A DNA stretch of 64,000 bases from Microglena sp. YARC. Its lineage: Eukaryota > Chlorophyta > Chlorophyceae > Chlamydomonadales > Chlamydomonadaceae. A program made the translations under genes and the position numbers. Below, in pieces: positions 10,815 to 21,804 of the stretch. Under the pieces are notes generated by a model. It ran no database searches, had not been told where the DNA came from, and saw only the letters and a list, made by a program, of their open reading frames with translations. The stretch's first letter is position 1; every line of letters begins with the position of its first letter. The stretch lies in the NCBI GenBank assembly GCA_022414725.1, contig CM039462.1, positions 95,779,188 to 95,843,187 on the forward strand, written 5' to 3'.

Positions 10815-11146
10815 ATGCTCAAAAAGCATAAGAAGCAGAAGACTGGTCGCCCGTCCAATGCGCAGTCCTTGGGACTTCCCCCAGGCTACTGGAAAACCAT
10901 TTTTGGTGCTCCAACGACCGTTGCAGCGCCTGTCCGAGGCCGCCCGAGCAAGTTGAAGCCGACCAACGAAGGTGCGCAACTGCTAGTATCTCGACGTGCC
11001 CTAATCTCTCCGCTTCTGCCTGGGTTGTGTGTGCTTCAAGTTATTATGTTGACTGAGCCCTACTCCCCACTTCTCCCTCCCAGGTGTCATCGCAGATTCA
11101 TCCGTTCGGTCAGCCCTCGGCTCTGGAACTCCAAATCTGGGCACAG
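10815..11146 (+). CDS. Candidate 5' exons of a gene carried by the hAT element
   Basis: ATG at 10815 opens a basic peptide beginning MLKKHKKQKTGRPSNAQSLG with a second basic block RGRPSKLK. Exon 1 would be 10815-10971 (donor GTGCGC) and exon 2 11084-11146 (acceptor CCCAG, donor GTAAGC); both junctions are phase 1, so the frame is kept. A TATA box precedes it. The basic, AT-hook-like character suggests a nuclear DNA-binding protein, perhaps the start of a transposase whose body is deleted. The gene has no recognisable family and no clear end. Confidence 0.4.
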
Positions 11147-11649
11147 GTAAGCTAGTAACAATTATTGCCGGACTACTGATTCCATTTTAGTGGCTTCACG
11201 ACTAGCGCGCCCCCTGCCTTTCTTGCCTGCGACCAGCGCGTCTTGCTTGCTTAATTGTCAGACTTAGGATGCAATGCATCTTGGAAGCTTGCTCGCGATT
11301 ATTCGCTAATCGTATCAATGCTATTGGCCCCGATCTACGATTTGGGCTGTGAGCCCTCTATCTGCCTTTCCCATGGATATACTTCCAGCCCTTAGATTCT
11401 ACTGAGTGGCTGCGACCAGAGCGCCCCTTGTGCTCGCTTCTTACGAGCAGCTCGCATTTGGATGCTTTGCCTAGTGCTGTGACATATCCCGAGTGGATCA
11501 GATTGCAGGAGCACCACCTGAACTGCACTGTCAGGGCCTTCACAATGCGAGGCCTTTTCCCTGCCCGTGCCTTTTCATTCGAGGAGGCTTTCAAGCACTG
11601 GTCTGACAAGTGCCCCCGCCGCCAAGTGATCAAGCCTTGAGCTTCTCGG

Positions 11650-11825
11650 ATCATGAGCAGCTTGGACCTGCCAGAGCTGCTAGCTGCAAGGAGCTGCCTG
11701 GACCTGCCAGAGCTGCAAGAAGCTGCAAGGATGCTAGCTGCAGGGAGCTGCCTGGACCTGCCAGAGCTGCAAGAAGCTGCAAGGATGCTAGCTGCAAGGA
11801 GCTGCCTGGAGCTGCCAGTGTTGGA
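11650..11825 (+). repeat. Short GCTGCA-rich tandem repeat inside the hAT element
   Basis: Imperfect units of about 60 bp built from CTGCCAGAGCTGCAAGAAGC and TGCAAGGATGCTAGCTGC, about 2.5 copies. Several frames stay open only because of the repeat. Confidence 0.7.
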
Positions 11826-12194
11826 CAAGCTTGGAGCTACCCTAAACTGCCAAAGACTTGAACTGATGTTTATGAGTTGTAGCTTGAATTTGCCACAAGG
11901 GCTACTAGGATTTGTTACCATGGTTTGCCCCACTGGTAACCTGAATTTCTGACTGAGATTATTTATTTATTTATTTTCTTTTTATCTTGTGACAACCACG
12001 TTTGTTGCCAGTATTTTCCATAGATGCTACTAGAATTTGTTACCATGGTTTTCAGTGGTAGTACATTCCACAAGGACTATTAGTATAGGTTGCCATGATT
12101 TGTCTCAAAATCGCAACTAGGGCCATCGAATGGAATAGTTTATAGGGCAACCAGATATGTATACGGCTTGAAACTTTGTTAACCATCTGTAAGC

Positions 12195-12386
12195 AAAATC
12201 GCGCGTGTCAGATACTTAATGTTTATGGATTTCCAAATTTACACCTGGGCATCGCGCTGCCATATACTTAATGTTTCCGTCCGCCAAAGTCTACACCTGG
12301 GCATCGCGCTGCCATATACTTAATGTTTCTGTCCCACAAAAGTCTACACCTGGGAATCGGGCTGCCATATACCTAATGTTTATGGC
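12195..12386 (+). repeat. Right subterminal repeat array of the hAT element
   Basis: Four units carry GGGCATCGCGCTGCCATATA and CTTAATGTTT. They are direct, not inverted, relative to the left array. Confidence 0.8.
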
Positions 12387-12408
12387 CAAAACCTTAGGAA
12401 AAACACTG

Positions 12409-12416
12409 CTTCACAC
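12409..12416 (+). repeat. Right target-site duplication of the hAT element
   Basis: CTTCACAC, identical to 10301-10308. Confidence 0.9.
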
Positions 12417-12575
12417 CGGGTTAATAAACCGGCCTGTGGGTAATCCGGGTGTGAAGCTTGTCGGGCTTCAGTCTTGGGTGTGCGGTTCGGAGGGAGTGGT
12501 GAGGGAGTGTTGACAACAAAGGGGGAACCAAATGGGTCCTGTTGGTCTGTAATGGTGGAGATAGTAGCAGGGAAA

Positions 12576-12608
<33 letters not shown>

Positions 12609-13400
12609 ACGAGGGTGTGCAGGGTTGGTACTCCGTGGCACAAGCAATCTTTAGGGGATTGCGCAACGCTGTGTGTGATCTGATGAGTGTGCAACTCACG
12701 TCGAAGATCTACTCAGACTCCTGGACTGCGTCTACGTTTCGTCTGTGGCGGATGGTAGAGACAACGGGAGAGTTGTGTGGGCAGTAGGCGAGGCAGCGCA
12801 GGTTAGATTTCTCACGTGAATACGTAGACAATCCAGGACCAAAAGCAGTACTCAAGCCGTCGAGCTAGTCTGAGGGAAAACTGTCACCTTGTGCAGGGCT
12901 GAAGATCCACCACTCGGGGAAGTGACAATTTCGCTAAATGTAGGCGAAAGACACGATTTGCAGCGGAACTACAGATAAATGTAGGCGTACAATGGACGAA
13001 ATGTCTCGGCTCACCGCAAACCAGCGATCCCGACAGATACCCAGAACTTTTCGTAGACTGAAGCGTGACCAATAACTCCTCAATCGCACGTTAACTACTG
13101 AGTTGTAATACGCGAAGGGGTATGCAGCTTTCTGTCGCTCGAGGGTCTGTTAGCAACCTTTTCGAGGGGTCATTCTTGCGAACCTGCGAAGCTCTGCCAG
13201 CGATTCCGAGATAGGGTGAACAATTAGGCAACGAAGTACTAGCGCGAACTTCTTGTTGGCGAATAGCTTTCATTCGGGAAAAGGTCACCCGAAGTCACCG
13301 ATGTGCTTTCGCTGCATGCGTCGAAAATGGCGCTGTTGTAGGGCGAAACCAGGACGATTTTAATCACTGTGATGAAAGCCTAAGTCACACTGAAATATTA
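12409..13400. other. Leader/LTR remnant and unassigned DNA
   Basis: Next to the hAT element is an imperfect inverted repeat (CTTCACACC ... GGTGTGAAG, 12409-12457) that may be the copia leader or LTR. A run of 32 G lies at 12576-12607. Beyond it no gene is supported; the motif TAAATGTAGGCG occurs twice (about 12,933 and 12,975) and again near 18,303. Confidence 0.4.
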
Positions 13401-13510
13401 TTGTGACTTGCGATGACCTGTCAGTGCTCTTACTAATTTTGATAGATGTTTTCGCAGGGTGTCCTTTCACGAGCCTTTCACGTACGGCGGATTGGACGCG
13501 GCATGGCAAA

Positions 13511-13766
13511 ATGGCCGTACGATTAGAGCCTTTGCAATATGGCCAAGGTAAGCCACGCCAACCTTCATTCTACCTCTCGTACTCCTACATGATATTCTTC
13601 CCTCCCTCGCCCAACGCATGTGTTCGTTGCTACTTGATATTTTTGGCGTCCTGCTTTGTTACCTCCTTTCTTTCCAGCTTTATTTTCAGATTACTGCGCA
13701 ACGCCCTCTGCCGCCTTCCGCATGGACAAGCGCGGGGTAGTGCGTCAGATTGTTTTTGAAATTTGA
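13511..13766 (+). CDS. Candidate two-exon short gene (37 aa)
   Basis: Exon 13511-13547 begins MAVRLEPLQYGQ and ends at a good donor GTAAGC in phase 1. Exon 13690-13766 follows the acceptor ATTTTCAG and closes at TGA in the matching phase, with a basic stretch MDKRGVVRQIV. The pyrimidine-rich intron (142 bp) supports splicing. No family is recognised, and it could be part of a longer transcript or chance. Confidence 0.3.
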
Positions 13767-13787
13767 CCAATGCTCTCGTCCTATCTC

Positions 13788-14548
13788 CTACACAAATTCC
13801 CTTACATCGGTTCCGCTAATTCTCGCAACCGATCCGTCTATGCTAGACCTGTGTAGGTTGTCAGTGCATCTGCTGGATGCATGGTATCTTGCAGCCAGCG
13901 GCCCTTTCGTCGTCGACTCCTCAACCAGAAAGCCCGGTCGGCGCTGCTGTACTGCCACCGCATGAATAAGCTGCATAAATTGCAGCATCTCGGCAGCCCA
14001 CCCGACGTTGCTCTGGACACGGTCAAATATGGTGGTATGTGGAGTGTACTGTCCCAGGAGCATGGCTTCAGCTTGGGGTGGCAGCATGATTAGTTGGCTC
14101 TGTGCAAAGTAGGATGCTGGGACAACTTGCTCCCAACTCTTATGTGAGTCATACTTCCACCTGTTCTCTCCTGGGCCTGAGTAGAGCTTGCAAGCACATG
14201 GGGCCTTACACTCTAGTGGGATCATGCACTGCCCCGGCTGCATGGTGCCCTTGAGCATTGTATCAGGAGATCATGCGTGGCAGTTATCCCTTGAGACCCT
14301 GCATGGTAGATGGTGGCAGCACTGTGTATATTTGGCTGACGCACTAGACCCATGTCCATGACATGCATCTTCACATTGGGTTCACTCGTAGTGGTTGTGG
14401 TAGTCTTGGAACGTTGCCTCTTGCGTTGTGGTGGAGACTGGTTCTCCTTGCTTTGCTGGGTGTTGGGTGATAGTCCAACCTTGTCTTTATGCGAGGGTCT
14501 TTCGGATCCATTCTGCATGGTAAACTCAGGCAAGTGTGGACAATGCAA
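13788..14548 (-). pseudogene. Unrecognised coding-like region in two frames
   Basis: Two overlapping minus-strand frames (14222-14548 and 13788-14258) read as one longer protein if a frameshift lies near 14,240. The first has a basic block PPQRKRQRSKTTTTTT; the second is moderately hydrophobic with CKAPCACKLYSG. No domain is recognised. It may be a decayed gene or transposon fragment. Confidence 0.25.
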
Positions 14549-15104
14549 GGCTGGGGTAGGACCTGAGGTTCAGGTACCTAAGCTTGAGGCAGGTTGTACT
14601 TCCAGGGGGATCTCCCTACCAATACGCAAAAACAACACAAAGGGTGTCAATATATGTAACTATGCCCGCCCTTCTTTTTTGCAGGGACCCATGCTATGTG
14701 TGGAAGCGGTCTGAAGTTTGCTTGTAGGTAGGGTTTCACAACAATGTGGCCTAGGGAATTCTGACTTGATCACATGCCTAAATAGTGTCCACCTGCTTGC
14801 ATGCCTCCTTTCGTGCATGCCTGTCTGTATGCCTGCCTTTTTATCTTCCTCCCTAGTGACTGATTGGCTGACTATCTGGATGGTGACTTCTGCTTGGAGG
14901 TGCTAGGCATAGAGTGTTCAGCCCATGGAAAAGTGGCTTGGTTGCCTGCCTGCGTGCCTGTCTGTTGCACGCATGTTTACTTGCTTGTCTGTCTGCTTGA
15001 GCGCTTGGCCATTGTTGACACAGGAGAAGAGGGTTTAACCTATCATCAAAAACGAAGTAAAGGGTGCTACATAATTTAACTATGCCTGCATTCTGTATTT
15101 GCAG

Positions 15105-17730
15105 GGACCATTGCTCTGTCTTCCCTCCCAGTTCTGATGTTCCACTGTCACATGAGGCTGCTAGACAACAACGTAAGTGATAACTGAAGCTTGGTTGTAG
15201 GTGCGGTTTTGCAACAGTAGTGTGGCATAGGGAATTGTGTCTTGATTCATGCATAGGTAATGCCCACGTGCATCTGTCTATGTTTGTGTCATTGTCTCTG
15301 TCATCGTCTCTGTAACTGCATCTGTAATATGCTTCTGTCTATGTCCTGCCCTCCATTGATCTCTAGCGCATACCCTGCTCTGCACGTCACTGTCCTGCTC
15401 CTTGCCGTCCTCCCTGCCCTTCATTGCTCTGTAACGCAGGCCATGCTCTGCTGATCACCATCCTGCCCCTATCCGTGCTCCCTGCCCTTCATTGCTCTCT
15501 AACGCCTGCCCTGCTCTGCCCATTACTGTCGTCCTGTCCTTTCTCATTATCCCTGCCCCTCTTTGCTCTCAAACGCCTGCCCTGCTCTGCTCATCACTGT
15601 CGTCCTGCCCCTTGCCATTATCCCTGCCCCTCTTTGCTCTCTAACACCTGCCCTGCTCTGCTCATCACTGTCATCCTGCCCCTTGCCATTATCCCTGCCC
15701 CTCTTGGCTCTCTATCGCATGCCCTGCCTTGTTCATCACTGTCATCCTGCCCTTGCTATTATCCCTGCCCCTCTTTGATCTCTATCGCATGCCCTGCCTT
15801 GTTCATCACTGCCGTCTTGCCTCTTGCCATTATCCCTGCCCCTCCTTACTCCCTAACACCTACCCTGCTCTGCTCATCACTGTCGTCTTGCCCCTTGCCA
15901 TTGTCCCTTCCTCTATTTGCTCTCTAACGCCTGCCCTCCCTTATTCATCACTGTCGTCCTTCCCCTTGCCATTATCCCTGCCCCTCCTTACTCCCTAACA
16001 CCTACCCTGCTCTGCTCATCACTGTCGTCTTGCCCCTTGCCATTATTCCTGCCCCTTTTTGCTCTCTAACGCCTGCCCTCCCTTGTTCATCACTGTCGTC
16101 TTGCCCCTTGCCATTATCCCTGCCCCTCTTTGCTCTCTATCGCATTCCCTGCCTTGTTGATCACTGATGTCTTGCCTCTTGCCATTATCCCTGCCCCTCC
16201 TTACTCCCTAACGCCTACCGTGCTCTGCTCATCACTGTCGTCTTGCCCCTTGCCATTGTCCCTGCCCCTCTGTGCTCTCTAACGCCTGCCCTGCTGCTCT
16301 GCTCATCACTGTCGTCCTGCCCCTTGCCATTATCCCTGCCCCTCTTCGCTCTCTAACGCCTGCGCTCCCTTGTTCATCACCATCATCCTGCCCTTGCCTT
16401 TATCCCTGCCCCTCCTTACTCCCTAACACTTACCCTGCTCTGCTCATCACTGTCGTCTTTTGCCCCTTGCCATTATCCCTGCCCCTCTTTGCTCTCTAAC
16501 ACCTGCCCTCCCTTGTTCACCAATGTTGCCTGGGCCTTGCCATTATCCCTGCCTCTCTTTGCTCTCTATTGCATGCCCTGCCTTGTTCATCACTGCCGTC
16601 TTGCCTATTGCCATTATCCCTGTCCCTCCTTACTCCCTAACGCCTACCCTGCTGTGCTCATCACTGTCGTCTTGCCCCTTGCCATTGTCCCTGCCCCTCT
16701 GTGCTCTCTAACGCCTGCCCTGCTCTGCTCAACACTGTCCTCCTGCCCCTTGCCATTATCCCTGCCCCTCTTCGCTTTCTAACGCCTGCTCTGCCTTGTT
16801 CATCACCATCGTCCTGCCCTTGCCATTATCCCTGCCCCTCCTTACTCCCAAACACCTACCCTGCTCTGCTCATCTCTGTCGTCTTTTGCCCCTTGCCATT
16901 ATCCCTGCTCCTCTTTGCTCTCTAACGCCTGCCCTCCCTTGTTCATCAATGCCGTCCTGCCCCTTGCCATTATCCCTGCCTCTCTTTGCTCTCTATTGCA
17001 TGCCCTGCCTTGTTCATCACTGCCGCTTTGCCTCTTGCCATTATCCCTGTCCCTCCTTACTCCTTAACACCTACCTGCTCTGCTCATCACTGTCGTCTTG
17101 CCCCTTGCCATTACCCCAGCCCCTCCTTACTCCCTAACACCTACCCTGCTCTGCTCATCACTGTCGTCTTGCCCCTTGCCATTGTCCCTGCCCCTCCTCG
17201 CTCTCTATTGCATGCCCTGCCTTGTTGATCACTGATGTCTTGCCTCTTGCCATTATCCCTGCCCCTCTCTACTCCCTAACGCCTACCGTGCTATGCTCAT
17301 CACTGTCGTCTTTCCCCTTGCCATTGTCCCTGCCCCTCTGTGCTCTCTAACGCCTGCCCTGCTCTTCTCATCACTGTCCTCCTGCCTCTTGCCATTATCC
17401 CTGCCCATCTTCGCTCTCTAACGCCTGCGCTCCCTTGTTCATCACCGTCGTCCTTCCTCTTGCCATTATCCCTGTCCCTCCTTACTCCCTAACACCTACC
17501 CTGCCCTCCCTTGTTCATCACTGTCGTCTTGCCCCTTGCCATTATCCCTGCCCCTCTCTGCTCTCTATCGCTTGCCCTGCTCTGCTCATCACTGTCGTCC
17601 TGCCCCTTGCCATTATCCCTGCCCCTCTTTTCTCTTTAACGCCTGCCTTGCTCTGCATGTCTTGCAGGGCAAGAGGATGGATGGACATGCTACAAGAGCG
17701 ATGAAGATTGCTGCCACGAAGGAACTATAA
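15105..17730 (+). CDS. Last two exons of an unidentified gene with an array-filled intron
   Basis: Exon 15105-15172 has a textbook acceptor (TTTGCAG) and donor (GTAAGTGA). Exon 17668-17730 follows CTTGCAG and ends in TAA. One frame joins without a stop across the junction in phase 0 (end of exon 1 MRLLDNN, then GKRMDGHATRAMKIAATKEL, stop). A second frame is also open (CYKSDEDCCHEGT). An incomplete duplicate of the first exon and its flanks lies at about 14,684. Upstream exons and function are unknown. The 2.5-kb intron is almost entirely a 71-bp tandem array. Confidence 0.4.
15345..17660 (+). repeat. 71-bp pyrimidine-rich tandem array (about 32 copies)
   Basis: The unit starts TCATCACTGTCGTCCTGCCC and includes CTCTAACGCCTGCCCTGCTC; unit starts at 15591, 15662 and 15733 give a 71-bp period. 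Copies differ by scattered substitutions. The strand is strongly C/T-rich, and the last unit grades into the 3' splice site at 17667, so the array looks like an expanded polypyrimidine tract. Proteins read from it are artefacts. Confidence 0.9.
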
Positions 17731-18990
17731 ATGCCGAAGATGGAAATATATAATAGAAGCAGCGAAGATATATAGATGTATAGCTTTGCTTGGACGTTTC
17801 TACTTAGTGGATATATGGGCGTATGTCTTCATGAGTAGACAAATGGATAGCTGCCTGCAGGCTGCCTATATACTTGTACTTGAACTTAATTAGCTACATG
17901 GCTCCAGCCAGCAATTTGGCTGCCCGTCGTCTTTTGCTCGCTGTCTATCTATGGTTAATGGGTATAGAGGCAATATATGGGATGTAGCGGATGTACATGT
18001 GTAAGGATGCTTACATAGATATATAGGTAGATCAATAAGTTAATGGATGCATACGGTAGGCATTATGTATGTAATCTATCTTCTCGAATCCTGAAGTAAT
18101 TGAGAAATGCTCCTGGAAAATATTCCTGAAAATATGACCTCTCCGACCACCGTGCCCAAACCGCCCTGCAAGCGAAGTACAGGCGAAAAGTCTCAGAAGA
18201 CCGAACATTTCGCCTCATTACCGTGCACAAGCCGCCGTGCGTGGCAAGATGCCGTCGAAATATCTCAGAAGTCTGAGACATTTCGACGACAATCCGCCTA
18301 GGCTAAATGTAGGCGAAATGTCTCAGGATTCTGAGCTACACGCGACGCGGGTATAGGGCTTACCGCTAGAGTCAGAAGTGCCAGGTCATTAAAGGACTAT
18401 GACTAATCGCGGACCCCGCGTGCGTTCCGCGTGCATTCCGCTGCGCTCGTACGCATTTAGCGATCTGTCGACTTCCCCGAGTGCACTTGGCACGGGCGCA
18501 GGGGCGCTGTCTGCGGGTAGCGGTCGGGCCGATAACCTTTCAATCGATAGAGTAGTTACACAGTGAAGACTGAAGAGCAGATCGCTTATCATCGCAGCTC
18601 GTGCGGCTATATAGAAAAGGAAGTCTCCAGGAAGATTCTGAAGACACGTGCAGGCCATAGCTAGCCTATGGCCTGGCGGCAGGCAACCCGGGTCCTGGAG
18701 CCACAGGACCACGCGTGCGCTATGCCAACTCAGTGTCCGACGCAACGGACAATAACAATGGTCGGTATGCCGGAGCCCAAATAAAATTCCCAATGTCGGT
18801 TTGCCCGGAACTTTCTCGGGAGTCCGTTCCGGTATGCACCGACCAATTCTGAGGGCGAGTTCCGGTCAGACCGACAGAAATTCGACCAGGGTTTCCGGTA
18901 TCCGACAATTGGGTAGAAGAATGCTTCGACTCAGCTTTGTAGCTGAGTAGCTGTGTAGCTTTCATGGTGAGTGGTGCCCATGAGATTCTG
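17731..18990. other. Region without a supported gene
   Basis: A/T-rich sequence with ATAGATATATAG-like microrepeats to about 18,060, then GC-richer DNA with no convincing gene. It holds a 34-bp hairpin at 18254-18287 and short repeats of CCGGTATGC/GTTCCGGT type near 18,830. Confidence 0.4.
18254..18287. repeat. Short perfect-stem hairpin
   Basis: GTCGAAATATCTCAGA pairs with CTGAGACATTTCGAC across a small centre, with one mismatch. The half-site motif AAATGTCTCAG recurs at about 18,313 in direct orientation. Confidence 0.6.
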
Positions 18991-19036
18991 GACAGTTGAA
19001 ACTTCGTCTTCCTTGACCTTCCCAACACCTGCCCTT

Positions 19037-19122
19037 ATGGAAGAGGAAGATGAAAGCTCTTCCCTCCCTCGTAAACTTGCCCTGCCAGGGCTCCACTCGC
19101 CACAGAAATTTGAACCGAAACC
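19037..19122 (+). CDS. Candidate first exon
   Basis: ATG at 19037 opens MEEEDESSSLPRKLALPG and reaches a strong donor GTGAGT at 19123. The next exon was not identified, so this is only a candidate. Confidence 0.25.
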
Positions 19123-19454
19123 GTGAGTATTTAATAGCCTGCACACTCCATTGCGCACTCGAGCTTCTCTGGAACCTCGCGTTTGTTGAAGCTACTTGGT
19201 GGTGTCGTTACCCCGCTGCAGCCTCTTGCAGCAGCTTCTCCTCGGCCTTGATCCTTGAGTCTTTGACTGGCTCGTCGTATTTGTTGAAGCGAGACCTCAT
19301 CGCATCAGACGTTCGGCTCACCGGCTCCTCGGCTCCTCCCCTCCTCATCGCTTCTCCCCCTCCCCCCTTCTCCCCTCCTCCTCCTCCTCCTCGGCTCCTC
19401 GGCTCTTCCCCTCCTCCTCGCTCCTACCCCTCCCTCTTCCCCCCCTCCCCCTAC

Positions 19455-19506
19455 CCTTCTGCTGCTGCCCTTGCGGACTTCTGAGCGCAAGGAACTGCAG
19501 GGCGTT
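19455..19506 (+). repeat. 52-bp direct repeat, copy 1
   Basis: Identical over 52 bp to 23521-23572; starts CCTTCTGCTGCTGCCCTTGC. In this copy it is followed by a 28-G run (19509-19536). Confidence 0.75.
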
Positions 19507-19539
19507 GTGGGGGGGGGGGGGGGGGGGGGGGGGGGGAGC

Positions 19540-21380
19540 GCTTTGGCGGGCTGAAGCCCTTCATCGTGGTATCTTCCACTTTGGATAAATTAGGCATGGG
19601 TTTTGTAGGGATGATATGGAAATTTGCTTATCTAGGACCTGCCAAGCTCCGGGTGTAGAGTTCAAGGGGATTGGAGAGTGATTAAATGAATCCATCCAGT
19701 ACCACACATTATGGTATTGCTCGAGACAGCCGGCATGTCTGTGGGCAGCTGGAAGGGGGATGGTTAAGTGCAGGATACATTTATTATTTTCCTTGCAGGC
19801 GATGTAGGATTTAGTTTTTGCTGCTACCAGGTAAGATCTCAAAGTTGTAGGATTCGTCACAGGTCATCGCTTCACTCCCTTGACACGCTTCATATAGAAG
19901 TTATAATAGGATGGTGTTTAAACTTAAATTGTATTACCGGTATTAAATTACCACTGACCACGGTTTCCGGGCTCCCTGCTTGGGCCCCACGGCAATTGAT
20001 TAAAGCCTATTCGGCACACCCCAAGACTGGAACACCATACACACATCACCAAGAAGATGTTAAGCGTGACCAGTACTAAAGATTTGTGAGCCATAAATTC
20101 CACCTGAGATTGGAACAACCGAAACGTGGCCTGTGGTCTGTTAGTAACTGCAAAACCTTGACTCATATCTGCAACCAGCTTTATCCTGGAAAACTCGAGA
20201 AGTTCGAGCTGTGACTTCAGCAGCACATTTTACTGATTTTAGGCATATTTTCTCGTTGAATAGCAAGCCAAGGTAATATACCGGATATGCAGGCTGAGCA
20301 TTAATCGTTCCCTATTCCGAAACTTGATTACCACTATAAGAACGAAGACTAGTCCCTAATGTCCCCTACATGACTTTGGTCATCAACCTGACTACTCGCT
20401 GTCTCAGGCAGTCACATACATTACTAGGGATCAATTTGTCGTTGTCATACATGCTCTAGTGTTACAAGCTGCTTGGTAACCAGACCTTGGTTACACAAAT
20501 GAATTAGGGTTCCCCTCATCTCCGGCATTACCAATATTAACAGGAGCATGTATTTCCTTACAAAGGAATAAAAAGTACCAGAAGTATCATACTTACCAGG
20601 TGATGCAGACTGGTTCTATTAGCATTCAAGGCTGATTGCCTTTTCCGACACTTACATAACCAAAGCATTGTCAATTTGTCACCAAAATATATCCAATCTC
20701 TTTGGCTACTTGCCCTCATCAGCAGTGAAAACAATATCGTATAGGTATATTGTAGTCCTTGATCTAGGCAACTAAGCTACCCCCCAAAATCCAGCAGCTC
20801 TGTTAACGTCAACGTGCACTAGGTCGCATTAGCTTTGGCTCAAAGGCCAGTCAGGGGAGCTAGCTAGAAGCTGCTGGTCGTAGCTGCGGGCTCCCGGGAT
20901 CGCTGCCTCGCCTAATTATAGCACGGACATGGAATGCAGCCTCCTTCTGCTCGAAGATGCGGAGAAGCAGGGTTATAAACAAGCTATATCTGTGGCGAAG
21001 TGCATTCATGCGCGCAAGTCTCACGCCGCTGAGCTGGCACACGGGGCTGTAACCGCAGTGCTGATGTCGGTTGCGGTGGTTACCGCGGTGGAAGCGCTGG
21101 CTGTAACTTCAAGCTCCTGGATGGGTCAAAGCCTTCTCATCGTTCGCCTGCCATTGCGATATAACAACTGCTCGATTTCCAGCCACAATCGTTGCATTGG
21201 AACCATGCTACCTGATTTACCCTGTTCATTGCTTCGATCAATTAACACCTAGACGGGCGACCAGGTAATGTTGTGCATCCAGCCGAACAAATCGAGAGTT
21301 GCGATGATCTCGGCGTTATCAGGAACGGGAGTCCGAGATCAAAGCCAACGTATGAACAACGCGCAGAGCGAGCCTCGCTA
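19540..21380. other. Region without a supported gene
   Basis: No exon pair with matching phase and no known domain was found on either strand. Frames here are short and lack coding character. Confidence 0.4.
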
Positions 21381-21540
21381 CGGATGTAGGGTTTGACGGG
21401 TGCTTGTATTGCTCCATGCTCATGGAGCCATGCGATTGCCCCCAAACTGCTGCTGCTCCCCACCCTTCATTTCTCTCTTACGCATGCCCTACTCTGCTCT
21501 ATTCACCGCCCTGCCGCCCCTCGCGCTGCTCCCTGGCAGG

Positions 21541-21625
21541 TTACTTCAGGAGGACCCCCAGCTCTTCTACCTGAGACGCAACCAATTTCAGAGCCTGCTT
21601 CCTGCGACGCAACGGACCCTGCATT
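21541..21625 (+). repeat. Dispersed repeat, copy 1 (inverted copy at about 25,630-25,730)
   Basis: Shared blocks include TACTTCAGGAGGACCCC and CCTGCGACGCAACGGACCCT; the other copy is on the opposite strand at about 80% identity by eye. The origin is unknown, probably an old mobile element. Confidence 0.5.
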
Positions 21626-21804
21626 CGCATATCTGACGGCTTTCTGCCAGCCGCTAGTTATGGTTCGTGCCTCCAATCCCCGGCATATGTTCCTTCACCG
21701 CGGGGCATCTGTCTTGCAGACGCAGATCATGTGTCGACCTCGATTGGTGCGTTGTATGAGCTAAACAAAACATGCCCTGACTGTGACGTTATTGGCTCCA
21801 TGTG

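Larger units (their letters stand above)
10309..12408 (+). mobile_element. hAT-superfamily DNA transposon, complete ends, 2100 bp
   Basis: The left end CAGTGTTTTTCCTAAG and the right end CTTAGGAAAAACACTG are perfect 16-bp terminal inverted repeats. Both sides are flanked by the identical 8-bp duplication CTTCACAC (10301-10308 and 12409-12416). An 8-bp duplication with CA-G ends is the hAT signature. Subterminal repeats occupy both ends. Only one short candidate gene is visible inside and no transposase catalytic domain, so it is probably non-autonomous. It sits in the leader of the copia-like element. Confidence 0.88.

Noticed and set aside
15260..17704. Cys/Leu/Pro-rich proteins in the 71-bp array
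   Set aside because: The unit is not a multiple of three and each frame is broken by the repeat's own TAA; the array lies in an intron.
18389..18793. 134-aa minus-strand frame
   Set aside because: No domain, no splice context, and composition does not differ from surrounding non-coding DNA.
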